Notes: generated by a model not told the origin, from the letters alone. A stretch of 9,660 nt of DNA from Rickettsiales bacterium (GCA_031286185.1 JAITUS010000105.1:1-9660); one strand, 5' to 3'; shown: positions 1 to 7,929, counted from the first letter of the stretch. Program-made: numbers and translations.

Positions 1-76
1 TGATCTATTTTTCGCCTAAAAGCGTGCAAAGTGTTAACAAATCAACCACATTACATCTTATTTAGCCCACTTTATT

Positions 77-1132
77 CTAACAATTTTGCTTATTTAACCG
101 CTTTCTGCCGCTCCACTGAGCAGATACTACAATATTTGCATGACCTTCCCAAGCTGCAGTATGTATAGGTTTTTTACCATTGGTAGCATCTTTTGCATGA
201 ATGTCAGCTCCTTCATTAATCAGGAATTTTGCTGCTTCTAAATTACCAGTCCACGCTACATAATGCAGTAGTGTCCAACTGTTTCCGCCAGCATCGCTGA
301 TTCTCGTACCCTTGTTTAGAAAGAGCTTCATAATGCCTATATGACTTTCTCTAGCAGCAATATGTACTGGCTTTCTACCGCAAACAGTATCTTCAGCATG
401 AATGTTAGCACCGTTATTTATTAGATACTGTACAACTCTTGAGCTACCACCATAAGCAGCATGATGTAGTGATGTCCAGCCACTTTTGTCAGCACTATTT
501 ATATTAACCCCCTCCTTAATAAGGTATCTCACTGTTTCTAGTTCACCATTTCTAGCAGCATCATGTAAAGCATTGCTATCTTTAACACTGAGGTTAGCAT
601 GTTCTTTTTCTAAATCTCTATCATCCATGCAGAAATATGCTCTTTTAATCCTATCTGAGATGCTTTCAGGTGGATCTTGACCCCATCCAGAATATAGAAC
701 TTTACCGTAATCTGCAACATCTAATGAACCTGTCTTAGATCGCTCCAGAAACATTTCTTTTTTACCTGGATCAACCAATACATAATGCCAAGCACTCACA
801 CCTCTATTTTTTCCTCTCACTATTTGTAAATAGATATACTCTCTATATTTAAGATACTCTACTATGCCCTTCTTAGCAGATTCTAATTCATCACCTGAAT
901 ACTTTCTATCTAGCCCTTGTACTTTTTCTGAGCCAAAATAAACGTTACTTGACCCACGTTCCACAACCTTTGGTTTTACACCACCTAACATATTTACAAT
1001 TTTCATGCGTTCCTCTTTCCCAGCAACATCTAAAGGTGTTTTACCATCACCATCCCTAGCATTAATGTCAGCACCTTTCTCTAGTAGGAACTGTATGGCT
1101 TCCAGGTGACCTCTTTTAGCAGCATAGTGCAA
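77..1132 (-). CDS. C-terminal fragment of the ankyrin gene (351 aa)
   Basis: This frame is open from just after the frameshift; 1130-1132 is a TTG and there is no Shine-Dalgarno sequence, so it is probably not a true start. Residues 1-50 carry two ankyrin units. Residues about 55-180 form a non-ankyrin module with the motifs AWHYVLVDPGKKEMFLE and DVADYGKVLYSGWGQDPPE. Residues about 186-335 carry further ankyrin units beginning SNALHDAARNGE, GWTSLHHAAYGG, GRKPVHIAARES, SWTLLHYVAWTG and GKKPIHTAAWEG. The last unit breaks off after HANIV and ends in a basic, non-ankyrin tail (VSAQWSGRKRLNKQNC). The tail may be the natural end or the mark of a rearrangement. It would be expressed only if the upstream frameshift is bypassed. 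Confidence 0.5.
   Translation of the reverse strand: MHYAAKRGHLEAIQFLLEKGADINARDGDGKTPLDVAGKEERMKIVNMLGGVKPKVVERGSSNVYFGSEKVQGLDRKYSGDELESAKKGIVEYLKYREYIYLQIVRGKNRGVSAWHYVLVDPGKKEMFLERSKTGSLDVADYGKVLYSGWGQDPPESISDRIKRAYFCMDDRDLEKEHANLSVKDSNALHDAARNGELETVRYLIKEGVNINSADKSGWTSLHHAAYGGSSRVVQYLINNGANIHAEDTVCGRKPVHIAARESHIGIMKLFLNKGTRISDAGGNSWTLLHYVAWTGNLEAAKFLINEGADIHAKDATNGKKPIHTAAWEGHANIVVSAQWSGRKRLNKQNC
145..470 (-). repeat. Two-ankyrin higher-order repeat
   Basis: Ankyrin units in the C-terminal block alternate between two types: a W-T-x-L-H type (GWTSLHHAAYGG, SWTLLHYVAWTG) and a K-P-x-H type (GRKPVHIAARES, GKKPIHTAAWEG). Corresponding DNA sites lie roughly 195-200 bases apart, for example the AGCAGCAATATGTAC-like site near 350 and its counterpart near 152. 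A K-P-V-H unit also lies near 1220, followed by a W-T unit near 1130. The pattern fits duplication of a two-unit block. Confidence 0.55.
595..960 (-). other. Non-ankyrin central module within the ankyrin gene
   Basis: About 120 residues between the two ankyrin blocks do not show the ankyrin consensus. The stretch starts after KPKVVERGSS, contains a Lys/Glu/Tyr-rich helix-like part (ESAKKGIVEYLKYREYI) and then the compact motif DVADYGKVLYSGWGQDPPE. I believe similar YG.VL.SGWG.DPP segments occur in other Wolbachia ankyrin proteins, but this is from memory. Its fold and function are unknown to me. Confidence 0.5.
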
Positions 1133-1175
1133 TGGTGTCCAATTATCTTTATCTCTATCGTTAACACTTGCCTTC

Positions 1176-1186
1176 TTATTTATTTA
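1176..1186. repeat. 4-base tandem repeat (TTAT x 2.75) causing the frameshift
   Basis: The plus strand reads TTATTTATTTA, which is AAAT-type units on the coding strand. With one unit fewer the two ankyrin frames join as LLNKKASVND. The extra unit creates the TAA that ends the N-terminal fragment. Short tandem repeats of this type are prone to slippage, so copy number could vary between strains. Confidence 0.8.
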
Positions 1187-1358
1187 GGAGAAACTCTATA
1201 ATCTCTTGATGACCTTCTCTGGCAGCAACATGTACGGGCTTTATGTCTAGAATAGTATACACGGCGTGAATACTAGCACCTCTATTAAAGCATCTTTTAA
1301 CCCTACTAAGATTACCTTGCTTTACGGCATCAAATAGTTCCTGATCAACTTCTCTCAT
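1176..1358 (-). CDS. N-terminal fragment of the ankyrin gene (60 aa)
   Basis: This is the only part of the split ankyrin gene with a normal translation start. ATG at 1356-1358 is preceded by GGAGGG (1362-1367), a good Shine-Dalgarno sequence only three bases from the start codon. The 60 residues begin MREVDQELFDAVKQGN, a typical N-capping ankyrin helix pair, followed by one repeat (KPVHVAAREGHQEIIEFLLNK). The frame stops inside the last helix of that repeat, so the fragment would be a one-and-a-half-repeat peptide that is unlikely to fold stably. Confidence 0.55.
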   Translation of the reverse strand: MREVDQELFDAVKQGNLSRVKRCFNRGASIHAVYTILDIKPVHVAAREGHQEIIEFLLNK

Positions 1359-1399
1359 AAACCCTCCAAAGCTGTTACTAAATTATGTAAATTTCAGTG

Positions 1400-1428
1400 C
1401 CTATACCATAGATATTTTTTGTATGCAA
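1400..1428 (-). promoter_or_regulatory. Candidate promoter for the ankyrin gene
   Basis: Read on the minus strand, TTGCAT (1423-1428) is separated by 17 bases from TATAGG (1400-1405). This lies about 42 bases upstream of the ATG at 1358, in the 132-base gap after pleD. The match to a sigma-70 promoter is moderate, and such matches are common in AT-rich DNA. Confidence 0.35.
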
Positions 1429-1458
1429 CAACTTTTTTTTGAAATTGTGAGTTTGAAT

Positions 1459-1481
1459 TGACGGTAATTTTTATGCCGTCA
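1459..1481. other. Stem-loop just after pleD
   Basis: TGACGG (1459-1464) and CCGTCA (1476-1481) form a 6-bp stem, extendable by one wobble and one A-T pair, around an A/T loop. It begins ten bases past the pleD stop codon. It could stabilise or help end the operon transcript, but no U-tract follows it on the minus strand, so it is not a canonical intrinsic terminator. Confidence 0.35.
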
Positions 1482-1490
1482 CACTCTGAG

Positions 1491-2867
1491 TTAGCCAGTA
1501 ACTACTCTATTTCTGCCACTATTTTTTGCTTTATATAGGTATCTGTCAGCGCGTACTATAAATTTTTTAATGTTATCAAGATCAGATTTTTGCATTTCTG
1601 CAATTCCAATGCTCACAGTCACACTATGAGTTGTGTTCTCGCCTGAGAACACAAAAGGTTCTGTGGCAATAATTTCGCGTATTCTCTCTGCAACAGTGTA
1701 TGCATCTAATATATTGGTATCTGGCATTACAATAACAAATTCCTCACCACCAAACCTAGCTAGCAAATCCGTCACTCTGATATTTTCAGAGATTCTCTTC
1801 TGCATTTGCTTTAAAAGTTCATCCCCAGCACTATGCCCAAAATCGTCATTTACTACCTTAAAATAGTCTATATCAAGTATCATAAGAGATAATCTTCTAT
1901 TCTTTTCTACAGAATCCTTAACGATGTTTTTCAAGTGCGCATCAAAATACCTTCTGTTATAACAGTTAGTTAGCGGATCCTTTATGGACATTTTTGCATT
2001 ATTGAACAAGTTCATTCTCAAGGCGTCTTGGTACCTCTTACGTTTCACTTGCAAATTAACTCTTGCCATTAACTCACTCTCATCCAGCGGTACTGTTAAG
2101 TAATCGTTAGCGCCCACGTTAAGTGCTTTTACTAAATTGTTTTTATCATAATCCTCAGAGAGAATCAGAATTGGCGTGTAACGTGTTTCTACTTTACTGC
2201 GAAACTCAGAACACAAACGTAGACCATCAGTTTGCGAAAATTGCATGTCAGAAATAATCAGGTCGTGGTTATCTTCAATACCAATCTTCAATGCCTCAGT
2301 TGGATCATTCAGCACTTTAATTGAACCAAAACGTTGACTCAGTACATTATATATCTGTTCCGCTTGAAAGACATCCTCATCTACAACAAGTATGTTAGCA
2401 TCAAAAATCTGGTTGGAATAATCCATAATACTGCTTCCTGCTACCCCACAAATCTCAGCGTTAGTTTCTCCTCTCAAACGCAACTCATCTATTACCATCT
2501 TCAAGCGCGTGAGGGACTTGATTCTCGCAGACAGAGCAGTTTCATCTATTGGTTTAGTTAGAAAGTCATCTGCACCAGCATTAATGCCCTGCACTCTATC
2601 GTGAGTGTCATGCAGCGCAGTCACCATAATTATTGGAATATGGGTTGTTAAGGGGTCACTCTTTAGGCTCTTACAAACTTCAAAGCCATTTACTTTCGGC
2701 ATCATGATATCGAGTAATATAATATCTGGCTGCTGCCTTGCTACCAAATCTATAGCTTCTTTACCATCATGAGCTACGATAACTGTATAGTACTCTGCTT
2801 TTAGTCGAGCTTCTAAAAGCTTAACATTAGATGGTACATCATCTACTACCAGAATCTTCGCTGTCAT
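1491..2867 (-). CDS. pleD: PleD-type response regulator, diguanylate cyclase (REC-REC-GGDEF)
   Basis: The protein would make cyclic di-GMP from two GTP when its receiver domain is phosphorylated, by analogy with Caulobacter PleD. It has 458 aa in three domains. REC1 (about 4-120) is complete: acidic pair D9/D10, phospho-acceptor D53 in LLDIMMP, T83 and K105. REC2 (about 158-275) keeps D163 and D207, but the conserved Lys is Val259 (LTVP in place of LTKP), as expected for an adaptor domain. The GGDEF domain (about 295-456) has an intact GGEEF active site at 373-377 and an RVTD inhibitory site at 364-367, five residues upstream, so catalysis and product feedback both look preserved. The cytoplasmic location is inferred from the lack of membrane segments. 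The ATG lies 29 bases inside the tatB-like gene and has only a weak AAAGG before it, suggesting translational coupling. A PleC-type partner kinase is not in the window. Confidence 0.93.
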   Translation of the reverse strand: MTAKILVVDDVPSNVKLLEARLKAEYYTVIVAHDGKEAIDLVARQQPDIILLDIMMPKVNGFEVCKSLKSDPLTTHIPIIMVTALHDTHDRVQGINAGADDFLTKPIDETALSARIKSLTRLKMVIDELRLRGETNAEICGVAGSSIMDYSNQIFDANILVVDEDVFQAEQIYNVLSQRFGSIKVLNDPTEALKIGIEDNHDLIISDMQFSQTDGLRLCSEFRSKVETRYTPILILSEDYDKNNLVKALNVGANDYLTVPLDESELMARVNLQVKRKRYQDALRMNLFNNAKMSIKDPLTNCYNRRYFDAHLKNIVKDSVEKNRRLSLMILDIDYFKVVNDDFGHSAGDELLKQMQKRISENIRVTDLLARFGGEEFVIVMPDTNILDAYTVAERIREIIATEPFVFSGENTTHSVTVSIGIAEMQKSDLDNIKKFIVRADRYLYKAKNSGRNRVVTG

Positions 2868-3135
2868 TGCCTTTAGATGTATTATCTATATTGTAACTAG
2901 GATAAAACTTACCATCTTTACCAACTATATAATTTACCTTCTCTACACTATACCCTTTATACAAATCTTCAATTCCGGCATCTTTTAACAAATTCCTAAC
3001 TCTCGACTTTGCAATCATAAAATACCTATATATATTCCTAATAAGGTCAATAAATGCAGGTATCTTATTCTTATCAAGAACAACTATACTCACTAGTGCT
3101 ACAACTAAAATTTCTGAAAGACCTATGTTGAACAT
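2839..3135 (-). CDS. tatB: TatB-like twin-arginine translocase subunit
   Basis: This 98-aa protein would be the TatB component of the Tat receptor complex in the inner membrane, which exports folded proteins with TatC. The N-terminus aligns without gaps to E. coli TatB as I recall it: M-F-x-I-G-x-S-E at 1-8 including the conserved Glu8, one hydrophobic membrane segment to Leu20, and I-P at 25-26 where E. coli has L-P. The Glu8 and the opening M-F favour TatB over TatA. An amphipathic, basic helix follows (about 24-52), then a polar acidic tail. The Gly-Pro hinge expected at 21-22 is replaced by Asp-Lys, and the protein is shorter than most TatB proteins. The start overlaps the end of gdhB by 13 bases and has AGGA (3139-3142) three bases upstream; the end overlaps pleD by 29 bases. 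Function is inferred from the N-terminal 26 residues only. Confidence 0.75.
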   Translation of the reverse strand: MFNIGLSEILVVALVSIVVLDKNKIPAFIDLIRNIYRYFMIAKSRVRNLLKDAGIEDLYKGYSVEKVNYIVGKDGKFYPSYNIDNTSKGNDSEDSGSR

Positions 3136-6100
3136 TTTTCCTGCGAGGCAAGTACTTTAATTCTTCTTATTATAAATATTAATTTACTTAAATCAAGCTT
3201 AGAAGCAACCATCTCATCTAAGAAACTATTATAACGTTCTATGCAATCCGTATCGTTACGAGCCCAGGCCTGAACTTTATCTTCACGGTTACCGGTGGAT
3301 TTTATAACTTTGACAGCTAGCTTATAATGATAATTGCTTAAATCATCCAATAAATCATTAATTAAACTGCGGTCCCAATAAGAAGAACGACTTTTCATCT
3401 TGATAGCAATTGTTCTAATTAGATCAAATCTCAGTAGCGACTTTAACTCAAAGTATATTTTACCAGTGTCAAGAATAGGTAAAGATGTCTGCTCAGAAAT
3501 GGATATAACGTCCAGTGCATAGGCCAAAATACACAGATCAGCAACTTTTTTTGCTAGATCTTTATTTATATTAAGCTCCACTAAAGAAGCAGACCCATGG
3601 TGATAGACCTTCAATAGATGTTCATCTAAAACATCAGTTAAGTTCTGGCCTAAAGTCTCAATTGCATCCTTAAATTTTGTAACATTATCCAACTCTACAG
3701 AGCCGAGTTTGCTGAGGTTTTTTACCAACCAAAATGATACTCTACCAATAAATTTCTGCACATTTCTCACTATTTGCAAGTATGAATTAACATCAACCTT
3801 TCCATCCAATTCATCAATTTTCTGCCATAGGTTATTTAAACTATACAGACGATTAACAACAATATACACGTTAACTGCTTCATGCACTTTGATTCCAGTA
3901 TTTTCAACTAGATTATTAATAAATATGCACCCCATCCTATTCACTACATCGTTTACAATGCAAGTGGAGATAATTTCTCTGCGAAGTTGGTGTTTTAATA
4001 TGTAATCCTTGAACTCTGTTACCATTTTTTGTGGAAAGTAGTTTAGCAAATAATCACGACACAAGGAATCTTTTTCAGGCAGGCTGGAAAGTATAATTTC
4101 ATTTTCTATTGCTGTTCTAGCGTAAGACATCAGGACAGAAAGCTGAGGAGAACAAAAGCCCTCTGTTCCAGTCAACATTCTCGCTATTTCCTCATCAGCT
4201 GGAAGAAATTCCACACTTCGGTTTAACAACCCAGATCTCTCCAAGCTGAGCAATAATCTGTGATGCTGCTCTAACCTTTCCTTGGCTTGCAAGCACTCAA
4301 GAAGTAATGCTTTTGTTTCAATTCTATTATGATCTTCAAGTACCTTAGATGCAACTTCGTCTACCATACTAGCCAGTATTTCATTCCTTTTTTCCAAGGG
4401 AATGCCCCCTCCTTTCATAATCGAAACAAATGCAATTTTGATGTTAACTTCCAAATCAGAACATATTACTCCTGCCGAATTATCAACAAAATCTGCATTG
4501 ATATATCCACCCTTCTCTGCATACCCTATTCTTCCAAGCTGCGTGCAACCGAGATTACCACCCTCTATGAACATAGAAGCTTTAATATCCTCACCATTCA
4601 CTCTTAACTCATCATTTGCTTTGTCACCGACCATATCATGGCTTTCACTTCTCGCTTTGACAAACGTGCCAATTCCTCCATTCCATATAAAATCCACTCT
4701 TGCTTTCAACAGATATCGGATCAAGTCATTTGGAGATAATATATCCTCTGTTATGTCGAAACATCTTTTTATTTCTTGAGAAATGTTTACTTGCTTGCTG
4801 CTGCGCTCAAATACCCCACCACCTTCAGAAATCAAATCTTTGTTATAATCCATCCAAGTTGAAAATGGCAACTCAAAGAGACGTTTACGCTCTGTGAAAC
4901 TCTTTTCTGCATCAGGACTCGGGTCAACAAAAATATGCATATGGTTAAATGCGCCGATTAAACGCATATTTTTTGAAAGCAGCATGCCGTTCCCAAACAG
5001 ATCGCCAGCCATATCTCCAATTCCAATAACAGTTACATCTTGATAAATATTCCTACTCATTCTCCAAAAATGCCTTTGTGCTCCAATCCACGCACCTCTT
5101 GCTGTAATACCCATCTTTTTGTGGTCGTAACCTGCCGATCCACCAGATGCAAATGCATCGCCAAGCCAAAAATTATACTCAGAGGCTATTTGGTTGGCAT
5201 AATCAGAAAATGAAGCAGTGCCTTTATCTGCCGCAACTACCAAGTATGGATCATCTTCATCATACCTGATCACACTTTCTGGTGGAATTATTTTACCATC
5301 AACTACATTATCAGTAATATCAAGCATTCCTCTGATAAAATTCTTATAGCACTCAACACCTTTCTCTCTGAAGATATTTTTATCTCTATAAACTTTCTTT
5401 ATTATAAACCCACCCTTTGCACCAACAGGAACTATAACCGCGTTTTTCGTCATCTGAGCTTTCATGAGCCCCAAAACTTCAGTGCGAAAATCTTCCGTCC
5501 TATCCGACCACCTTAACCCACCACGCGCTAGTTTCCCTCCTCTTAAATGTATTCCCTCAAAAAGGTTTGAATACACGTACAACTCACGATATGGACGCGG
5601 GTCAGGCAAACCATTTATTTTACTTGAATCAAATTTTGTAGATAAATATGGTTTATCATCTTGATAATAACTGGTCCTTACAATGGCCATTATCAAGTTA
5701 AATATCGAACGTATAACATAATCATGTGAAACATTGCTGATCCCTTTTAGAAGCTCCTCAATTTTCTCTCTGAAGATGTCTGTAGTTTCTGCTCTATCAA
5801 TATCTATATTAGGATCAAATCTTGCATGAAATAATTGTATCAAATACTTCACTATCTTTGGATACTCTGAAACTACTTTTTGAACGTATTCTGGGTTGTA
5901 TTTAAATGACGTTTGCTTCAGGTAAGCACTTAGCGTCCTAATCAGAAGCACCTCTTTCCACTCCAGCCCAGTAATAATGATCAAACTGTTGAAATAGTCA
6001 TTTTTAATTTCTCCTCTAAACACTTTTGCAAGCGTTATCTCAAACTGCTCTTTCAGAGTAATGTTGTCTATTAATTCATCAACCCTCGACAACACAAAAT

Positions 6101-7856
6101 GGTGTATCCATATTCCACCGTTGATTTCTATGTAATAACCATTATGAGATAGAATTTTCGCCCCCAAATTCTTAGTAATTCTCAATATCTTTGATAATTC
6201 AAGGCCGCCATTGCTCGGAGTGTAAACCTTTAATTGGTAATTGAGACTGTCACGAGTAAGTCTTAAATCGACCTCACTCACTTTCTTTTTCCTCACTATC
6301 TCCAATTTCTTCATATCGTAATATGCGTCGTTAGGTTCGAAACTCTCTTGATAGCTTATCGGAAATGCTTTGCAATAACGGATGAATACATCCTCAACAG
6401 TACCGAAGGTATTATATAGGTTATCTATAAAACGATCTTCCCACTTTTCTGTAATGTTTCTCAATTTGTTTTCGATACACAGAACTTCATCATCGAGAAC
6501 ACTAGCACCTTCAGCCTTTAGCACCACATGCAATTTCATCAAGTCATATTCGTTTATAATGTGATGGTTATAAATATCTGCACCTTTTGTATTTATCTCA
6601 TCCTTCAATATGTCGCGTACCTTGAACATTAACCTGGCACTAGCATAACGCATCGGTATCAACACTATGCAACTAATAAAGTTCCCCACCTTTCTTAAAA
6701 ACAATTTGACTATTGGTCTAATTGCAAGAGACATGATCGAAGCACAAATTTTAAACAACTCATCTTCATTGGACTGGAATAATTCATCACAAGAGAATGC
6801 TTGCAAGATAGAAATTAAAGCCTTATTGTTGTGGCCACCCGGTATGAACCCTGCCCTTTTCTCTATTATTTCAATTTTATCCTTTATTACCGGAATAGTT
6901 CGAATATCTTGAACTTCAGCTATAGAAGTAAACAATCCAAAAAAACGCCGTTCCTTTATCACGTTACCCTGATCATTAAATTCTCTCACTCCTATACAAT
7001 TCATGTATGTACGCCGGTGAACTATCGAAATCAGATTTGACCTCAATATGTATAAACAATCAAGATCCACACAAGGAACCAATACATTTTGATACTCTTC
7101 ACTTGCTCTCATTAAACCAAGATTTTCCTTACCACTTGGGACAAACTTCCCATCTTCATCAGGAATGCATTCTTGATAACCTAAAAATACAAAGTTGTTA
7201 TTCTTCAACCAAGCTAGAAAATCTTTTTCCTGGATCCCAATATCAAGTACTGGGATGACAGAAAGACTTGCCTCATCAAGCTTCTGCAGCATCCGGTGCC
7301 AATCTTTTACAACGCAATTAACTGCCTTCAGTGTTCTGTGTAGAGACTCTTTTAATGTATCAACAAAACTGTCACTTATGCCTTTAATAACCACATATAT
7401 CACCGACTCCTTGACACCATTATCATCTTCTAAATGGCAAATCTCATTAATAAGGCCACTTTTTCTTTGGATGTTAATTATGCTGTTGCTGTAATAGCAT
7501 ATAGTCAAATTATGCGACTTAATGGTGGCAATAATAGAGTCAACTAGAAAAGGCATGTCATCATTTGCTACTTTAATTATAGTAAAATTACCTTCTATCC
7601 CTGGTACATCATTTACATTGCTTACCATTAACTTACTTTCTTCTTTCTCTTTTTTGAGGATGAAGTTGTATGCGTCTTCTGCAATGAACAGAAGAAATTT
7701 GTCATTGATCTTTAGGTCGCTATTATAGACAAAATTATAGAAGTATTTAATAAACTCTTTAATTTTCTCCTTTTCTTTTTCTTTTTGATTTTCTTGATTA
7801 ATCAACTTAAATAAAGACTCAGTGTCAACATTATGCTCTACACACATTTTTTTCAA
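3123..7856 (-). CDS. gdhB: NAD-specific glutamate dehydrogenase, large (about 180 kDa) type
   Basis: The enzyme oxidises glutamate to 2-oxoglutarate plus ammonia with NAD+, feeding the TCA cycle; it is cytoplasmic. The length of 1,577 aa is normal for the large bacterial class. The N-terminal half (to about 700) matches the regulatory ACT-like/HM part in position only. The catalytic core is clear: GGLRWSDR at 779-786, PVGAKGGF with the conserved Lys at 814, the ADKGTASFSD segment near 880, a nucleotide-binding G-I-G-D-M-A-G at 945-951, and FIEGGNLGCTQLGR with DNSAGVICSD near 1095-1130. The frame is intact. Residue 1 is a TTG (7854-7856); an ATG three codons later (7845-7847) is the more likely start and gives 1,574 aa. 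Neither has a Shine-Dalgarno sequence, and both follow an AT-rich leader. The N-terminus has a Lys/Glu run (KEKEKEK). It is first in a cluster with tatB and pleD. Confidence 0.95.
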   Translation of the reverse strand: MKKMCVEHNVDTESLFKLINQENQKEKEKEKIKEFIKYFYNFVYNSDLKINDKFLLFIAEDAYNFILKKEKEESKLMVSNVNDVPGIEGNFTIIKVANDDMPFLVDSIIATIKSHNLTICYYSNSIINIQRKSGLINEICHLEDDNGVKESVIYVVIKGISDSFVDTLKESLHRTLKAVNCVVKDWHRMLQKLDEASLSVIPVLDIGIQEKDFLAWLKNNNFVFLGYQECIPDEDGKFVPSGKENLGLMRASEEYQNVLVPCVDLDCLYILRSNLISIVHRRTYMNCIGVREFNDQGNVIKERRFFGLFTSIAEVQDIRTIPVIKDKIEIIEKRAGFIPGGHNNKALISILQAFSCDELFQSNEDELFKICASIMSLAIRPIVKLFLRKVGNFISCIVLIPMRYASARLMFKVRDILKDEINTKGADIYNHHIINEYDLMKLHVVLKAEGASVLDDEVLCIENKLRNITEKWEDRFIDNLYNTFGTVEDVFIRYCKAFPISYQESFEPNDAYYDMKKLEIVRKKKVSEVDLRLTRDSLNYQLKVYTPSNGGLELSKILRITKNLGAKILSHNGYYIEINGGIWIHHFVLSRVDELIDNITLKEQFEITLAKVFRGEIKNDYFNSLIIITGLEWKEVLLIRTLSAYLKQTSFKYNPEYVQKVVSEYPKIVKYLIQLFHARFDPNIDIDRAETTDIFREKIEELLKGISNVSHDYVIRSIFNLIMAIVRTSYYQDDKPYLSTKFDSSKINGLPDPRPYRELYVYSNLFEGIHLRGGKLARGGLRWSDRTEDFRTEVLGLMKAQMTKNAVIVPVGAKGGFIIKKVYRDKNIFREKGVECYKNFIRGMLDITDNVVDGKIIPPESVIRYDEDDPYLVVAADKGTASFSDYANQIASEYNFWLGDAFASGGSAGYDHKKMGITARGAWIGAQRHFWRMSRNIYQDVTVIGIGDMAGDLFGNGMLLSKNMRLIGAFNHMHIFVDPSPDAEKSFTERKRLFELPFSTWMDYNKDLISEGGGVFERSSKQVNISQEIKRCFDITEDILSPNDLIRYLLKARVDFIWNGGIGTFVKARSESHDMVGDKANDELRVNGEDIKASMFIEGGNLGCTQLGRIGYAEKGGYINADFVDNSAGVICSDLEVNIKIAFVSIMKGGGIPLEKRNEILASMVDEVASKVLEDHNRIETKALLLECLQAKERLEQHHRLLLSLERSGLLNRSVEFLPADEEIARMLTGTEGFCSPQLSVLMSYARTAIENEIILSSLPEKDSLCRDYLLNYFPQKMVTEFKDYILKHQLRREIISTCIVNDVVNRMGCIFINNLVENTGIKVHEAVNVYIVVNRLYSLNNLWQKIDELDGKVDVNSYLQIVRNVQKFIGRVSFWLVKNLSKLGSVELDNVTKFKDAIETLGQNLTDVLDEHLLKVYHHGSASLVELNINKDLAKKVADLCILAYALDVISISEQTSLPILDTGKIYFELKSLLRFDLIRTIAIKMKSRSSYWDRSLINDLLDDLSNYHYKLAVKVIKSTGNREDKVQAWARNDTDCIERYNSFLDEMVASKLDLSKLIFIIRRIKVLASQEKCST

Positions 7857-7929
7857 TAAAAATACACAGTGAATTTAAACCCTTTTAACTAAGATTTCAT
7901 TACTAAAAGCACACATTATTAGCTCATCG

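Larger units (their letters stand above)
77..1358 (-). pseudogene. Ankyrin-repeat protein gene, frameshifted
   Basis: An ankyrin-repeat gene is split into two frames. The upstream part (ATG at 1358) stops at TAA 1176-1178 right after the residues EFLLNK. The downstream frame resumes with KASVNDRDKDNWTPLHYAA, the natural continuation of the same repeat. The junction is a tandem duplication of four bases (TTAT units at 1176-1186, plus strand). Removing one unit gives a single 1278-base frame of 425 aa with no internal stop. The repaired protein would have about four ankyrin units, a central non-ankyrin module of about 120 residues, then four full units and a partial one. Ankyrin repeats bind other proteins, and in Wolbachia such proteins are often proposed to be host-directed; that role is inference. 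No signal peptide or membrane segment is visible. Unless the frameshift is a sequencing error or is corrected by slippage, full-length protein is not made. Confidence 0.8.

Noticed and set aside
1..76. Possible gene end or mobile-element edge left of the ankyrin gene
   Set aside because: CGCCTAAAAGCG forms only a three-pair hairpin, and no inverted terminal repeat or target duplication is visible in so little sequence.
1459..1481. Intrinsic terminator after pleD
   Set aside because: The stem is present but no U-tract follows on the minus strand, so it is listed only as a stem-loop.
4402..4779. 125-aa plus-strand open frame
   Set aside because: It is antisense to the conserved catalytic part of gdhB, with a Ser/Pro/Ile-rich composition and no family resemblance.
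7875..7888. CtrA-like site TTAA...TTAA upstream of gdhB
   Set aside because: The two TTAA are six bases apart rather than the seven of the alphaproteobacterial consensus, and such pairs are frequent in AT-rich DNA.
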